Positions 23,774 to 37,000 are shown, numbered from the stretch's first letter. The stretch: 64,000 nt of DNA from Turnera subulata (GCA_028386065.3 JAKUCV010005512.1:7680-71679); one strand, 5' to 3'. Notes: generated by a model from the sequence alone, not told the origin. A program made the numbers and translations.

Positions 23774-25969
23774 TTACACAGTCCTAGACTGTACCCATTC
23801 AAAAGCTTCCCTATCCACTTGTTCTTTAATGAGTTGATCGGTAGCCTCCTCCATATTGCTTTTGTCCCACCCTACAAGATCACCTACCTTAGCGGTCTCT
23901 TGAACTTCCACGGAGCTAAAAGTGATAGAAATAATGGCACTCGATACTTCATCCTCCTCCCTTCTATCATTCATACGTCGAAACTCAGAATCTGTAACTC
24001 CTTGGAAACTTTCAGGCTGTGATAACACACTTCCCTTGGCAGATAAAAACTTCACTCTAGGTTTGTTCTTAACCTCCATGTTGTTCAGGATTGCCAAGAC
24101 TTTCCTTTCAACAGCTCTTTGGAAAGCTATACTTTCACAGTCTACAGTAGGGGATGCCCAGGAGTTGCTCCAAGATGACATAGAGTTGGGGACTTGTGTT
24201 GCACTGGAGGATGCAATACTATTCGAACAATAAGGTTTATATGGTGCAGGGCTTCGGAAAATAGAGTTCAAGGTTGATGGTGTATCTGGGTATGAAACAA
24301 GCTGGTAGTTAGTTGGGGTATCGGCAGTAGAGTGGGTTGGGGCACGAGTCAGATTGGGTTGGTAACATGGGCTAGAGCTCGGTTGGGCTAAAGGAAAAGC
24401 ACATGGGGTGGGGTTCAAAGGCCCACTAACTGTCTCCATAGGGAATGACCCACAATTGTCGGTAAAAGGGGAAAACCCTGGTGCACGCAACTGACAAGAT
24501 GCAGGGGATATTGGTGGTTGTGCTGGCATGGTAGTGTTGTTATTGATAAGGGGTCTCAGGTTAAAAGGATCCTCGGAAAAGGAGCCGTCTGCAGGCGTTG
24601 TATGGGCATGGTTAGGTGATTTTGGAATTGTTTGTTTTCCAATGACATCCCCGGAAGCTACCATCTCATCTTCGTCGCGTTTAGGTGACGCGACGCCCCT
24701 TGAAAAATTCTGCAGATTCCCGTCCCAGTCTAAAGGGTCGATCTGTGATTCGACAAACCCGACTTCATACATAGCACCACCAATGTGTATATTAACCACG
24801 GAGTTTATAGGCTTCATGGAGGTTGTACGAACAAGGATCTCAGCAATGTCAAAACGTTCTTTGTCCATGGTAGCTCTACTCCAGTCGACCATCTCTCCAA
24901 TTTTGGCAGACACTAATTGAAAGAAATCCCTTGTCCACGCATGTGGAGGGACTCCTTTAATCAAAATCCAACATAGTCTATCAATAGCCTTCGCTTCTTC
25001 CTTCCATGGCTTAAAGGAGCAGAAGTACTGTTGAATATAGGGTGGCTTACCATCAATGAAAACATTCATATCTTCGGTGGACTGAAAACGAAATAAGAAC
25101 GAGACCCCACCCATTGGAATGATATCAAAACGATCACACTCTACCTTTCCAAAGACAGATTTGACGTTGATGAAAGGCATTGGTTTTTTGAGCACACCCA
25201 CTGCACATCTCTGGAGCCATAGGAGGCCTGGGTCTTTTGGGATAAATGACTGATTCTGTAAGGTCTTCATTGGAGCTTCTGGGTTACGATGAACAGAGAC
25301 GTCATCCTCAACCGCCTGGGCAAAGGACTTATCTCCAACCAATCCCAAGTGTGCCGAGAACATCTTTTTTCTCGAGTTGTTGTCCTTGAGGTCATTCGGG
25401 ACTTTTCGTACTCTGGCCAAGTTAGCCATCAACTGTAATCCATCTACATTCATCGAGTTGATGGCGTGAAGGATACGCTGAGTACTATTACTATTTTTGA
25501 ACCTCACAAAAGAAAATCGCTTACCCTGCTTGTTCAGTTTTTGAGGACTAAAAACATCTAAGACTTCTCCGAACCTAGACATTACAAGGTGAATATCTGT
25601 TGGGAACCACCTGGGTGGTAAATTCTCGACATAGACACTAACAACATGATTGCTGTTAATAGCTACCTCTATAGCTTTCCTGCTCCATCTTGAAAAGTGT
25701 TGGGGTTTAGGTGGGGGTTGGTGGTGTGCATAAGGTATTGGTGGTTGATGGGTGGCATCCTGTTGTGTACGGGTATGATGTACTGAAGTAGGTTGGGAGT
25801 TCGCTATGGGCTGGTGTGGATGTGGGTAGTGTAGCGGCTTAAGTAGGGGATTCGCTGTAGTGGTTGTAATGGGCAGTGGTGTTGGGCGGTGGTTTTGTTG
25901 GCGGAGGTAGGAGGTGTGGTCACCTGGGAGGCCAGGCGACATAGGGTGGGTAAGGACACGGGAGAGCAT
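23774..25969 (-). CDS. LINE ORF1: RNA-binding protein with RRM
   Basis: A 731-codon open frame, the first protein of the LINE. Residues about 1-95 are low-complexity and Pro/His/Thr-rich. Residues about 109-190 form an RNA recognition motif with RNP2 'VYVENL' and RNP1 'RFSFVRF'. A DUF4283-like segment follows ('CWILIKGVPPHAWTRDFF', 'SRATMDKERFDIAEILVRTT'). This is the ORF1 layout of plant L1 elements carrying an RRM, where the protein binds the element RNA during retrotransposition. No CCHC zinc knuckle is seen. The start at 25969 lies 61 bp from the 5' end of the element. It is fully open although ORF2 is not. Confidence 0.88.
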   Translation of the reverse strand: MLSRVLTHPMSPGLPGDHTSYLRQQNHRPTPLPITTTTANPLLKPLHYPHPHQPIANSQPTSVHHTRTQQDATHQPPIPYAHHQPPPKPQHFSRWSRKAIEVAINSNHVVSVYVENLPPRWFPTDIHLVMSRFGEVLDVFSPQKLNKQGKRFSFVRFKNSNSTQRILHAINSMNVDGLQLMANLARVRKVPNDLKDNNSRKKMFSAHLGLVGDKSFAQAVEDDVSVHRNPEAPMKTLQNQSFIPKDPGLLWLQRCAVGVLKKPMPFINVKSVFGKVECDRFDIIPMGGVSFLFRFQSTEDMNVFIDGKPPYIQQYFCSFKPWKEEAKAIDRLCWILIKGVPPHAWTRDFFQLVSAKIGEMVDWSRATMDKERFDIAEILVRTTSMKPINSVVNIHIGGAMYEVGFVESQIDPLDWDGNLQNFSRGVASPKRDEDEMVASGDVIGKQTIPKSPNHAHTTPADGSFSEDPFNLRPLINNNTTMPAQPPISPASCQLRAPGFSPFTDNCGSFPMETVSGPLNPTPCAFPLAQPSSSPCYQPNLTRAPTHSTADTPTNYQLVSYPDTPSTLNSIFRSPAPYKPYCSNSIASSSATQVPNSMSSWSNSWASPTVDCESIAFQRAVERKVLAILNNMEVKNKPRVKFLSAKGSVLSQPESFQGVTDSEFRRMNDRREEDEVSSAIISITFSSVEVQETAKVGDLVGWDKSNMEEATDQLIKEQVDREAFEWVQSRTV

Positions 25970-26030
25970 ATGGTTATTTCACAACTTAAGGTCGTATAGG
26001 CTTTGATTATGTTATGTTGTCCAAACCCAC

Positions 26031-26046
26031 TACTTACATTATCAAT
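26031..26046 (+). repeat. LINE target-site duplication, right copy
   Basis: TACTTACATTATCAAT, identical to 19890-19905. Confidence 0.95.
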
Positions 26047-28896
26047 GATTAGACACTTTCATGTTAATGTCGATATATCAATTGATGGAAGTGTTATATT
26101 AGTGCTGATATAACCCTTAAGAATTGGATTATGTGGGGTCTTCAATCATATATCCGCGAAAATTAGCTGTTGCGATGAGATTAGTTAATCGAGTTCATTT
26201 TGAATAGAGGGTTTGACCCGTTTGTTTTCTCATTGATGCTACATAATTGCATTCATTTATCCATTTTTTAAAAAATATGCATAGATCAAAAGAAAAAACC
26301 ATGATTGATTGATTGTGTTATCACGTAGTGCAATTGTTACTCTTTCCTTATCAATAAGGTAATTTAAGGGAGCTTAGTTATATATCCATATGCTGAGACC
26401 AAGCATAGCCAGACATATGTCTACTTATTAATTTGTCTTAAATCTTTTGACAAGGATATATCATCTAACTGTTTAGTGCATCCTCAGTTGAGACCAAAGC
26501 AGTTGGGTATATATATATGACTATATATGAGGGTTTTAGCTTAGATACTAACTAATAAACTCCACAAATGCCATTACATATGCATCGCATTAATTATATC
26601 TTCTTCTATAAAATACCAAAGCAAGAGAAGTTAATGTTTGATTCTTTTTTTTGGGTCAAACTACCCTTTCTATGATCTTGTGATGTTACACCATGACTAA
26701 TCAATTATCCCCTAGAGCAAACAAACTAAGCCGTGAAGGACTACCAAAAACCCTACAAAGGTGACCAAATTATCTTGCCATTATCTAAGCTAACCCTCAC
26801 TAAAAGCTAACTAAACAAAGGAGTTAACATTTGGTTTATAGTTAATGCACATAATAATTACCATACCTCCCTCAACAAATGGATTATTACTACTACTACC
26901 AATTAATTTCAACTGCCGTACTAGAAATGGTAGGTTGTTTTTAATTATCATTACTAAAAACGGTAGTTTTACACTTTTAAGAAGTACTCTTGATTATCCC
27001 CAACCAAGTCTATTTGCCCATTACTACTAGTAGTACATACATATATGAGGAAGCTTCGTGGCATGGAGGTTTCTGGCACCGACCACAGTTCACACAAAGC
27101 TCAAAATTAAGGTTATAAGTTTAACTAATAATTAATCATCTTTAAAGAAAACGCACGAGGCGGGCCTTCCCCTGCAGCCAAGCTGCAAGATTCTTAGTGT
27201 AATTAAGATTGAATCCAAAAACTGAAAAGAAAAAAAAAAACACAGGCTACAGAGAGAGAGCTTAGTCTTAGATCAAGAAAAGTCCATAATTGAACAACGT
27301 GAGGCAAGTCTGTCTTTACACTAAAGCCAAGGTGGAAGCACTAATTAATTAAATCTAATAAGTTGGTGGGTAATCAATCATCATTGGTACTTGAGTACAC
27401 ATATATACACACATACAATTTTAATTTAATTTAATTTAGGATCATGATTACCCTCTAGGCAGCTATTAAACTTACTTACCGTATTGTACTTTAATTTTTT
27501 TTGATGGTGGTGCTTGGAGAGGAGGTTATTATCTCTAGGTGCAGTCCGGTGATGATAATTTTGGTGCATAATCTTGAGCCATAGATTTGTCTGGTGCAAG
27601 TTAGCTGGCAAGTAATATTTATTGTAGTGTTTTTGTTTGCTTTATCCTCAGTTAAATTCGATACACGAGCGGTGCGGTTTGGCCTTAATATATATGTGAT
27701 CAATCTCTCTTGATTCAGTGTATCTGTGGTAAGTTTAATTGCTTATTATCTTCAAAGTGGATATGGAAGATTCTTTTTTGAGTGGCAATTCTAAAATCTC
27801 ACAAGCGACAAATTACCAAATTTGAGTCCAGAGATTTGATTCAATCAATCAATCTACTATTGGAATGTGTTTAGGGATGACAAGATTAGAGTCAACTAAC
27901 AAACCCTTGAAATTACAGGGTCTAATTAAAGAGAGATTAATTAGGTACTCAATTAGATGAATTGTTATTTCTTGGAGTTTTCCCTTATCTAGTTGAAGTT
28001 TTGGTTAGTAGAAGGTTTAAGAATCATAGTCCTCGTGAACTCACAAAATCAATGAAGATATGGTACCGTGGAGTATTGAAGTCCTATCTGTTTTGAGTAA
28101 ATTATTTTATCCTAAATTTGTATATATTTTAGTAGTAACATATATTATATAGTGGTTATAAACTGGTTTAGGACGATTGAATATGTGCATGAACAAATTA
28201 TACTAAAGTTGTGCACCAAATGATGTGGCGAAAGAGGGTTTATACTTGCTAGAATCATTTATGATCGATGTGGCTTAAATCAACTACCACATCATTTGAG
28301 GATACATTTTTTTGGATTATTTTGATAAACTGTTTTGGAAATACATATTGCTTTTGCTCAATAGTGGGCATTGTAAGCTGCTGAAAATTAAGAAGGTTGG
28401 CATAAGCCATCAATGCCCTTTTGTTGTATAGTAGATCATGCATTTAATGAAGTGGTTTCATTTGCTTGTCCACACTCTGCACTTTTTTAGAACTGCAATG
28501 CATGGAGGATCCCTACAATATATTTGGTGAAATGTCAAGTTTTTAACATATCAAAACATGTGAGTATATATTATTGTGACCCCAACTCTAAATTATAGTG
28601 GGTTGGTAAGATCAAACATCACCTGAAGAAGTCCCCTTTAAAGAAGATATATCTCTTGCATATCCATAATTTTTCCACAAGGACCCATGTGGATTAGGGT
28701 CGATTTTCTTGAAACTTAGCCACACGTTAAACTGGTGATAGGTTTCCATTTTTTTCTCTTCCTAAAAGTGAATAGGATTTAACAAATTAAGGGTCTTTTA
28801 TTTCACACATTGCAAGTAATTCTTGTATATATATATGGGCCATATATCCTCCCCCTTGCTCTAAAATTAGTAATATTTCACTTTTTTTGTAATAAT

Positions 28897-28998
28897 GAAA
28901 AGAAAATTTTATCTTTTCATTCACTTATAAAAGTTTAATATTATATAGAAAAGATAATTTTATCTTTTCATTCACTTATAAACGTGTAATATTATATA
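28897..28998 (+). repeat. 51-bp tandem repeat, two units
   Basis: Two consecutive copies beginning GAAAAGA(A/T)AATTTTATC and ending TTTAATATTATATA / TGTAATATTATATA, differing at a few bases. Confidence 0.8.
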
Positions 28999-30417
28999 GT
29001 ATTTTGATAATAACTCATGACGAATATTGTTTCCCTAATCATTACGAGTCGAAAGAATTCATCCATCAAAACAATAAACAAATGAGAGATATATATACAC
29101 ATAAGACATATATTCATATTTCTTATAATATAGGAAAAGGAAAAATTTGACCCAAAAAAATTGGAGGAGAGAAATATTGATTAATAATGATTCGAAAACA
29201 TTATGGAAAAGGAGCAAGAAAAAGGTGTTGGATAGAGATTGGACACGAAACAAGACAGATACCAAAGATGCCAACACATTAATAGCTCAAGAGCTGTAAA
29301 GTTATATATGTCTTCAATTGAAACACACAAAAGTGGTTAATAGAGTTCCACGAAGTCCCTCTTAGCTAGCTAGATAGAACCCCTTTGGATCATATCGATA
29401 TAATAATTAGGTAGCAACAGGAAATTATTTCCAGTTTATCTTCCTTGGTGACATATACACAATATGATAAGCAATGCAATCCTCCAACAATCAATCGAGT
29501 ATTCTAGATCTGTTGAGTATCAAGTGTAAGTAATTGTTCGACATCGGATGAAAAGAGGCCAAGCTTGTATATCGAGCTATTCCCGGCGCTAACAAATTTT
29601 CAAATAAAATATAATCGTAAACTAAAACTTGGGAGAGCAAGCTAGCTAGATCAGCGAGCATAAGTTGTTGAGATGTACTGCACGTATCATTGTGAACCAT
29701 AAATGAAGGTACCTAACAAGTTCGTTTTGTCCTTTCTTGCATGATTGCACGCACTGCAATCCTCCATGATCCATGAAAGATCTTAATTTGCACATTTGGT
29801 ATAGCTCACTGATTAATTACCATACGTGTTCTTTTCAGGCCAACCATGTTCTGTTTGGTGCAATTTGAATTCTGGTGGTGCACATTCAGATTTCTAAGAT
29901 TGTTAAGATTTGCAGCCAATAATTAATCCAATAAGTTCTGAGATGAGTGAAATCAAGATCAGGAGTGGGTGAGATAGACAATCTCATGTATATGCATGGT
30001 TATGATCAAATCTACATACTGCAAGCTAATAAAGGTAGCTATGATTTCTTTGTAACTACTTGGTCAATAAATTATTTTTGTAATGCTTGTTTCATGTTTC
30101 CGGACATTGTGGTAGTAGATCTCCCACGATATGTAATAAAATTTCTCAGTCATATATTCTTCAAAAAAAAAAAAACATTGCTCGTGTAGAGTTTATCTTA
30201 TTATATTTTGTTCCCCATAGAGATCGAGTGTCTTGGCATCATAGGTCAAAAATTGCTAGCCAAGATGATATAATTTTCTTTATTATTGGAAATGAACAAA
30301 TTCTTCCTGCCTTGACACTTTTCTTAAAAGCAAAATACAATACTAATTAACTAAAAAGAAAACCAGAAGCTCATTTCATTTGGATAGAACGTAATAGGAA
30401 AGAAAAAGATTTAGAAT

Positions 30418-30505
30418 TCTCTAATGGGAGGCTCACCCATTATAATCAGGTGCGCAACGGTCGAATCCGGATTAGTCGTGGAAAAGCTCTAGAAACCCAA
30501 TAAGA
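30418..30505 (-). repeat. Dispersed repeat D, copy 3 (inverted)
   Basis: On the minus strand it reads CTAATCCGGATTCGACCGTT, then GCGCACCTGATTATAATGGG, matching the copies at 9914 and 14301. Confidence 0.65.
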
Positions 30506-31940
30506 AAAAAAAAATAGATTAGCCTTTATTCCCCAAAAATATCTTCACTAAATTAGTAATAAAATGAGAGGAGAGTCTTAAAAAAGACTTGAAATTTTCA
30601 CTTTCATTATTAATTTCTTTTATTTTAATTAAAAATTAATTTTATTACCATAAAAATCTGTACTTTGTCTATTTATGTGCATGGATTCATTTTATAACTA
30701 TTTCTATCTTGCTAATTAAGCAAAGAGTGGGAGCTAGAACAATAGTTTGGACAAATTTTCATTTCGGGTTTAATAGTGGTCCTGCCAATTCTGCGTCCAG
30801 ATTTAATGGGCCAAGTCAAATTGTACGGTCAACAAATTACCAAGACAGGCTAAGAGGGCCCAATCTTGAAAGTGATGGCAGAAAAACACAGGCAAATATG
30901 TGGAGACAAATTACCCCCAAAAAAATTGTGGAGACAATTTCATGCCTGGTAGCTTGGGCAAGTTATTACACCATTACTATGATTTGGACACTTGGATTGA
31001 GAGTGGGAGGAGTCAATCCACTATGAAACTCATTAATGTATGCATATAGTACATCATATAGATATCCTCTTTTGTTTGATTCATTTTTTGCCATGTCAAT
31101 TTGTACTTAATTGCTGTTGAAAAAAAAAAAACTGTTCCCGAAAACAAATTGTACTTAATTGGAATGAATTGTGAATCATTTAACTTGTGGGTTAGGGAAA
31201 GATTAGTCCAGCGGTCAGCTGGAATACTGGTATTAAAAAAAAAAACCTTAACGAAACAAAACCATTTGCATTGAAATTTGGACCTATTCTTGTGACCCAT
31301 TTTGAGTATTAAACATTCCTTCTTCCATTTGCTCCAAATGTTTAGGCAATTTGAGAAATGAATAGTTCCATAGTGAGTTGGAACGAAATGTAAAGTAATT
31401 CCATTGCAGTTACTTCTTTCCCTTTTGCTCTTTTGTTCTTTTCTCTTTGGTCACAAAAGAGAACAAAACAGACCAATTTAAGCATTAATGTACCAAACCC
31501 AACTCGAATTTGTGTAAGTAATGGGGCTAATTGAGTTGTGCTTCCCAAGCCCATATATCTTGTTCTTGGGAAATTTCTCCAAAGGTTGGTTCTTGGATAT
31601 TCTTTTCACAAATACTCCAGGTATTGATTAATGAATTCAAAAATTATATTATTTCCAGTCCATATAATATTATTGTGATTGTTTATTTGAAGCTATGCCC
31701 AGGTATGATTAATGAATTCAAAAATTGCTAGTGAAGAAATTAACTATTTTTATATAGTCACAATAATTGGACATTTCTTTTCACATTTAATTATACACAG
31801 ATATGATGACAAGGCTTTAAAGTTTGAGAACAGAGCTTACTAGAGGACAACCTCAACATAGTCAATCTAGTGTCTTGGTGTCGCAACTCTGCTCATCTCT
31901 TACCATGCCTAATGCTAGCTTGCTTAGTGTTTCATCATTT

Positions 31941-32065
31941 TTTGGTTTCCTATTCAAATCCAATCCAGGTTGCACACCTATGGTAGGTGAATTTTCGGAT
32001 GGGGATTTTTAGCTTACCTTGAAGATTCGAACCCGAGACCTCCTTAGCCTAATGCTAATGTCCTA
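31941..32065 (+). repeat. Dispersed repeat D, copy 4
   Basis: Contains TTTCCTATTCAAATCCAATC, GCACACCTATGGTAGGTGA and GATTCGAACCCGAGACCTCC in the same order as copy 2. The last phrase resembles the tRNA B box. Confidence 0.6.
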
Positions 32066-32490
32066 AGCCATTTTTTTTCTATGACTAACCTTAACTGTAG
32101 GCTGCATCACTTTCACTCCATTAATCTTCCTCCAGTTGACAGCTAATTCTATAAGTAAACCAGAAGGGAAATCAAAGAAATGAGAAAAAAAGATTCTATT
32201 TCTTGTCATCTTTATTCCCATTTAATTAGCCACCTACCACCATAGAATTATGGTACAAGGGTTATTACTACATATTACAGGGTTTTAGAATTCTCAAAAA
32301 AAAAAAAAAAAAGAGCCTTCTATTTCTCCACAAATTAATGAAGAGCCATTGTAACAGGTGAGTCATCAAATCAAAGAGTAATCCATCATCTATGGCAACT
32401 CTTAAGTCTTTATATAACATACTACAAGGATTGATCCTCTCAATAAATGAAGAGCCAGTTTATAGAAAGTGAGACATCCAAAATTTATCT

Positions 32491-33882
32491 ATGGCAACTC
32501 TTGTTCTACTTCAAGCATTGGCAGCCATCAATATTATTATTACCATCTGTACCATTGCCATAGCTGAACCACTACCCAAGTTCTCTGCCATTCTTGTTTT
32601 TGGAGATTCCACAGTAGATACTGGCAACAACAACTATCTTAATACAGCATTCAAAGGCAACCACCAACCATATGGTCAGGATTTCCCAAACCACATTCCT
32701 ACAGGAAGGTTTTCCAATGGGAAGCTCTTGCCTGACTTTGCAGCCAGTTTCCTTGGCATCAAAGACACTGTCCCTCCTTTCCTTGATCCAGCATTGTCTG
32801 ATGATGACATCCGAAACGGGGTCTGTTTCGCGTCCGCAGGATCAGGGTACGATAACCTGACAGCTGCTGCAGCTGGAATCATGTCAATTTCCAAGCAACT
32901 TGAGATGTTCAGGAACTATATCACCAGGCTCAAAGGCATTGTAGGTGAAGAGGAAGGTAGTAGGATAATTGAGGGTGCTTTCATTATTGTTAGTGCAGGC
33001 ACAAATGACATTATTGATAACTACTATGATGCACCCACAAGGAGGCAACAGTTCAACAATATTGGTGGGTATCATGACTTTCTTCTGAATATTCTGCAAA
33101 ATTCTGTAAAGGTAAGAACACTCTAATTTTGCATTGCAACTGATATACATCAATATTTGTGACTGGTCTTTTTATGTTTTCTTTAATACTAGTCGATGTT
33201 GAAGGTAGAACTCGAACCCGATACCTCGCCCCTCTAACTTTTTATAAGAGTAAGACGGTTCTTTTACTTTTTTATTTTCTCTAAAACAATTTATAGGAAC
33301 TGTACAATCTAGGAGGCCGTTCTATTGCAATTGCTGGACTGCCTCCAATTGGGTGTGTTCCCTTTCAAAGAACAGTAAACTTCAAGCAACCAAGTGATCC
33401 GTCCTGCATAAGTGAAGAGAATACAGACTCACAATCCTACAATGAAAAGCTTAAAGGACTGATAACCAACCTACAGAAATCACTTCCAGGGAGCAGAATT
33501 GTCTACGCCAACATTTATGACCCATTGATGGGCATGATTAACCATCCACAGAACTATGGTAAGCTTAAATAGCATAGCATTTGCCACATAGGAAGTACTG
33601 GCCTACTTAATTTATTAGTGTGGCTACACCAAGGACTTCTGCTGCTACCCCAAGGACTTAATTTATTTTGACACAACAGGTTTCACAGAAATACACAGAG
33701 GATGCTGTGGAACAGGTTTGGTGGAACTAGCAACCCTGTGCCATTCTGCAACACCCACATGTGGAAGAGCTTCCCAATTCTTATTTTGGGATGCCATTCA
33801 TCCAACTGAGGCTGCCTACAAATACATTTTTGATACCCTTATCAAACAAGTTCTACCACAATTCCATTCCAGGCGATCATAG
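32491..33882 (+). CDS. GDSL esterase/lipase
   Basis: Exons 32491-33111, 33297-33558 and 33680-33882 (phases 0 and 1, GT-AG) give 361 residues, the usual size. Residues 1-25 are a hydrophobic signal peptide, so the protein is probably secreted. Block I is 'VFGDSTVDTGNNNY' with the nucleophile Ser at about 40; 'GVCFASAGSGYDN' is block II; 'IIVSAGTNDI' is block III; 'DAIHPTEAAYKYIF' supplies the catalytic Asp and His of block V. These are SGNH hydrolases acting on lipid or cutin esters; the substrate here is unknown. It is transcribed toward TNL-A, with only about 130 bp between the two stop codons. At least six relics of this gene lie in the next 30 kb, which marks it as part of the duplicated resistance-gene module. 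Confidence 0.95.
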
Positions 33883-34013
33883 ACGACTCCCGGGCTGGCT
33901 TTTCGTTGATTAAGAACTTGTAAGCATTTCTTGTTGTACATCTATGTATCAGAGAGTGGAAAGGGATGCTACAACATTGGCTCTTTACATCTCTGAATGC
34001 GAAGTTGTACTTA

Positions 34014-37000
34014 CTAGTTACTAATGAAGTTACAAACTATTGCCGAAGCCATACCAAAATTCTCCTCCTCCTGCTCCTCCTGATCCTCCTGCAGCTGGTT
34101 ACATATAAGACGTATCCCCCACTCTTTTGCATCAACTAGCGACGACGGCTGGAGTGTAAGCTTCACTTCGTCACCTTCTCTCAAAGGGATGACATCTCCA
34201 AGTTCTTGAAGCCTCCAGTAACTCAACCACATTAACATATCCCCGACTGATCTTGGAATGCCATGAACTTTTGGTCCATAGTGATGACCTTTTCCCGTAG
34301 TTTCGTTGCTGATATGTAAACCAAAACCATCCAGACCAGGTTCTTCTTCTTCTTCTGTTTTTCTTTCCGGATATTTAAGGCAATATTTAAGGCATAAACT
34401 AAAACCAATGAGCTTATGGCCAACCTCCCATGGCAAAAGATGGAAACGTATGTATGCAGCTTCCCCATCTTCTCTCCCGGTGCGATATGGATGATCAAAC
34501 CAATCTGCAGCCACGTCCGCTCCTCCTGGTAGAAAAACGCTATGCATTGCACGTTCCCTTGATACCTGTATATATATACATATATATGAAATAAATTAGA
34601 TTTGTCATAAAAAATGAAATAAATTAATGCCGATGGAAATAATTAATTAATTAATACACACAAAATCATTATTGCAAAAATGATTGTATATATTGTGGAA
34701 TATATAAAATCACTCACAACACAAATAAATAAATTTTTTTATTTAATTTTGAAACCCTCACACAATTAAATCACGGTGGCCACACTCTTGGTGTTTCTGT
34801 CACAAGTGTTATCTTGATACAATTAATAATAAAACCCAAACATACCAATTTATAGAGACAGTTACTTAACGGACATGACTCCAAAACCAAATTCTTAAAA
34901 CCCAATAACATAAATACTCTTCAACCCAAACCAATTAACCTAGTTTAATATGCCAACATATATAGCCAACAAAAAAAAGTAGCGAGAGCGAGCAAGCATG
35001 CACCTGAAGAATACTAGTACGCTGCAGCCACCCTGCCATTGTATTGTACAGTATTACTTGATCATCAGTGCCTGGGGTGAGTGCAATATTCCCTAGTCCC
35101 AGACGCTTCTTTACTTCACTGTCAATGTTTCCAAGTGGTTCTACTTTGAAATAGCCTTCCAGGTCCATTAGTTTCGGACAATGCGAGCAACAGACACTTG
35201 TTTTTTCCTCAAACGAGCTTCCATGAGTTTCAACCCTTTCCAATGAATCACAACCTGAAATAGTCAAGCTTTGCGAAACCACAGAAAAAAATTTCAGATT
35301 TCTGCATCGTTCTAGCCAAAGATTCTCAAGTTGGAGTTGCTTGATGCTTTCTGGTAGACATGTAAAAGGATTTCCACTAAGATCTAGTTTCTTCAATGAC
35401 GGCAGGCAGCTTCTAAGATCAACATCAAAAAAGTTATCTGATAAACCACGGTCTGGAAGGCGTAGCTCTATCAGTGTCTTGGGGAAAAACTCCAACTTGA
35501 AGCAGGTTGGTTGCAACTCGTTTCCAGCTGGTGGTTGAAAAAACCGCAATGCTGATCGCATCCAAGACAAATTGGGTTCCCTAGAAGAATCATTAATCAT
35601 GATTCCACCTGCATCTAGCACTGTCAAGGACTCGAACTTCTTCAACTCCCCAGGCAAGTTTCCGAGATTCGGACAACCAGCTACATTAAGGCTTTTCAGA
35701 GATTTCAACACAGGAAGCTTTAAATGAATATGCTTACAGTCCTTCAGGTTTAAAGATTCAAGTTTAACCAGGTCTCCATTAGATACATCAACCTCCTTCA
35801 GGTTTATGCAGCCATCCAGTACCAAGATCTCGAGATTAGGGAGTCCTTTGAAGTTGGGAGTTCGGGTAAGCTCCAGGGAAAGTCTCAGGTCAAGTATTTT
35901 TAAATGCTGGAGATGCTGCCCAGATAGAAAGAGATTAGTCCTGCTGCTATGTATTATGACAAGTTCAGTGGCAATGATGTATATAAACAAATAAAACGTA
36001 GTAGATAGTGAGAAGATAGAAGCATACCCTGATTCCTTTCCAAACATATCTTAACGAACTATATGGCATTTCAAGAACAACCAGTTTTTCTATGCAGACA
36101 TCATTTGGTATATGAGTCCAAGAGAATCCATGCCAATGCAACCACACCAAAGTTCGAGGAATATGCTTGTTGTCTCCCTCAAGCTCTACATTACTGAGAT
36201 TCAACAGCTGCAGATACTTCATCTTTTCAAATGCCTCCTTAAAAAACAGAGCTGTTGGGGAATCGTTCCCTGAAGTCGAAAAGGGAAGGTTTAGCCTACG
36301 CCTTTTTGAACCAGTTCCTCCAGCTGGGAGTTTGGCAGAATGTGGATTAGAAAATGGAAGCATCAGGCTTAGACACCTAACAGATTCTGTACCCTGTTTG
36401 GCAACATATGTGAGGAGAAAAAATAAGTAGTTTAACTAAAACCGGACATGACATGGAAAGCTTGTACAAAAAATGCATGCAGGGGCGCATAAATGTTGCT
36501 CTCCTCACACATATCACGCATGGATATAAAGCATATTGGTACTTACAGTCTTTTCAGTCAATACCAAGATCGCATCATCATTATCCCACACTCTTCCTCG
36601 TTTTCCAGGATTGTCTAATGATTCTTGACGAGCAAGATCCCTGCCCATGTCTCTGACCAACTCATGCATCATCAGCGTACCTTCTTGATTGAAACTTATT
36701 AGACATCTATCCATGAGGTTCCTAATCCCAGCTGCTGACTTAAACCCACAACCCTCCAATATTTTAACTGCATAATCTTTGCCAATTCCGTTGTTGTAGC
36801 AGCAGGCGAGATCAAGGAATAATTTCCTGTCGTGATTGTCTGGAAGAGAATCATAAGTTATCCGAAGAACATTTTGAACTTCGTGGTTAGGGTTTGCTTT
36901 CAACTTTCGAAGTTCACTCTCCCATACATCTGTAGTGGTGCCAGACAGAGAAGACCCCAGAACTTGAAGAGCCAAGGGAAATCCATCGCAATAACTCACA

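Larger units (their letters stand above)
19906..26030 (-). mobile_element. LINE (L1-type non-LTR retrotransposon), near full length
   Basis: A ~6.1-kb element on the minus strand with ORF1 (23774-25969), ORF2 (20026-23733, broken), a short 3' UTR and a tail of about ten A (T run at 19905-19914). It is flanked by a perfect 16-bp direct repeat TACTTACATTATCAAT at 19890-19905 and 26031-26046. Removing the element and one flank leaves a plausible uninterrupted empty site. The intact duplication and 61-bp 5' leader suggest a full-length insertion rather than the usual 5'-truncated copy. Confidence 0.95.
26047..32490. other. Gene-poor intergenic region
   Basis: About 6.4 kb of AT-rich DNA. It contains a 51-bp tandem pair (28897-28998), D-family repeats (30418-30505 and 31941-32065) and a 24-bp phrase GATTAATGAATTCAAAAATT present twice (about 31626 and 31706). 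At 31195-31250 a segment ending in an A run resembles 63486-63535 and may be a SINE tail. A 105-codon frame at 30709-31026 has no family features. No gene is supported. Confidence 0.55.

Noticed and set aside
24528..24920. 130-codon plus-strand frame opposite LINE ORF1 (and similar frames at 23922-24233 and 21642-21986).
   Set aside because: Shadow frames of the LINE coding strand, without family motifs.
30709..31026. 105-codon plus-strand frame in the gene-poor region.
   Set aside because: No signal peptide, domain or repeat; most likely chance.
35916..36027. Reading TNL-A exons 3 and 4 without an intron, or using the CAG acceptors nearest 35935.
   Set aside because: Direct read-through shifts frame and those acceptors give an immediate TAA. 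The acceptor CTGGGCAG at 35916 keeps phase and matches TNL-B and TNL-C.
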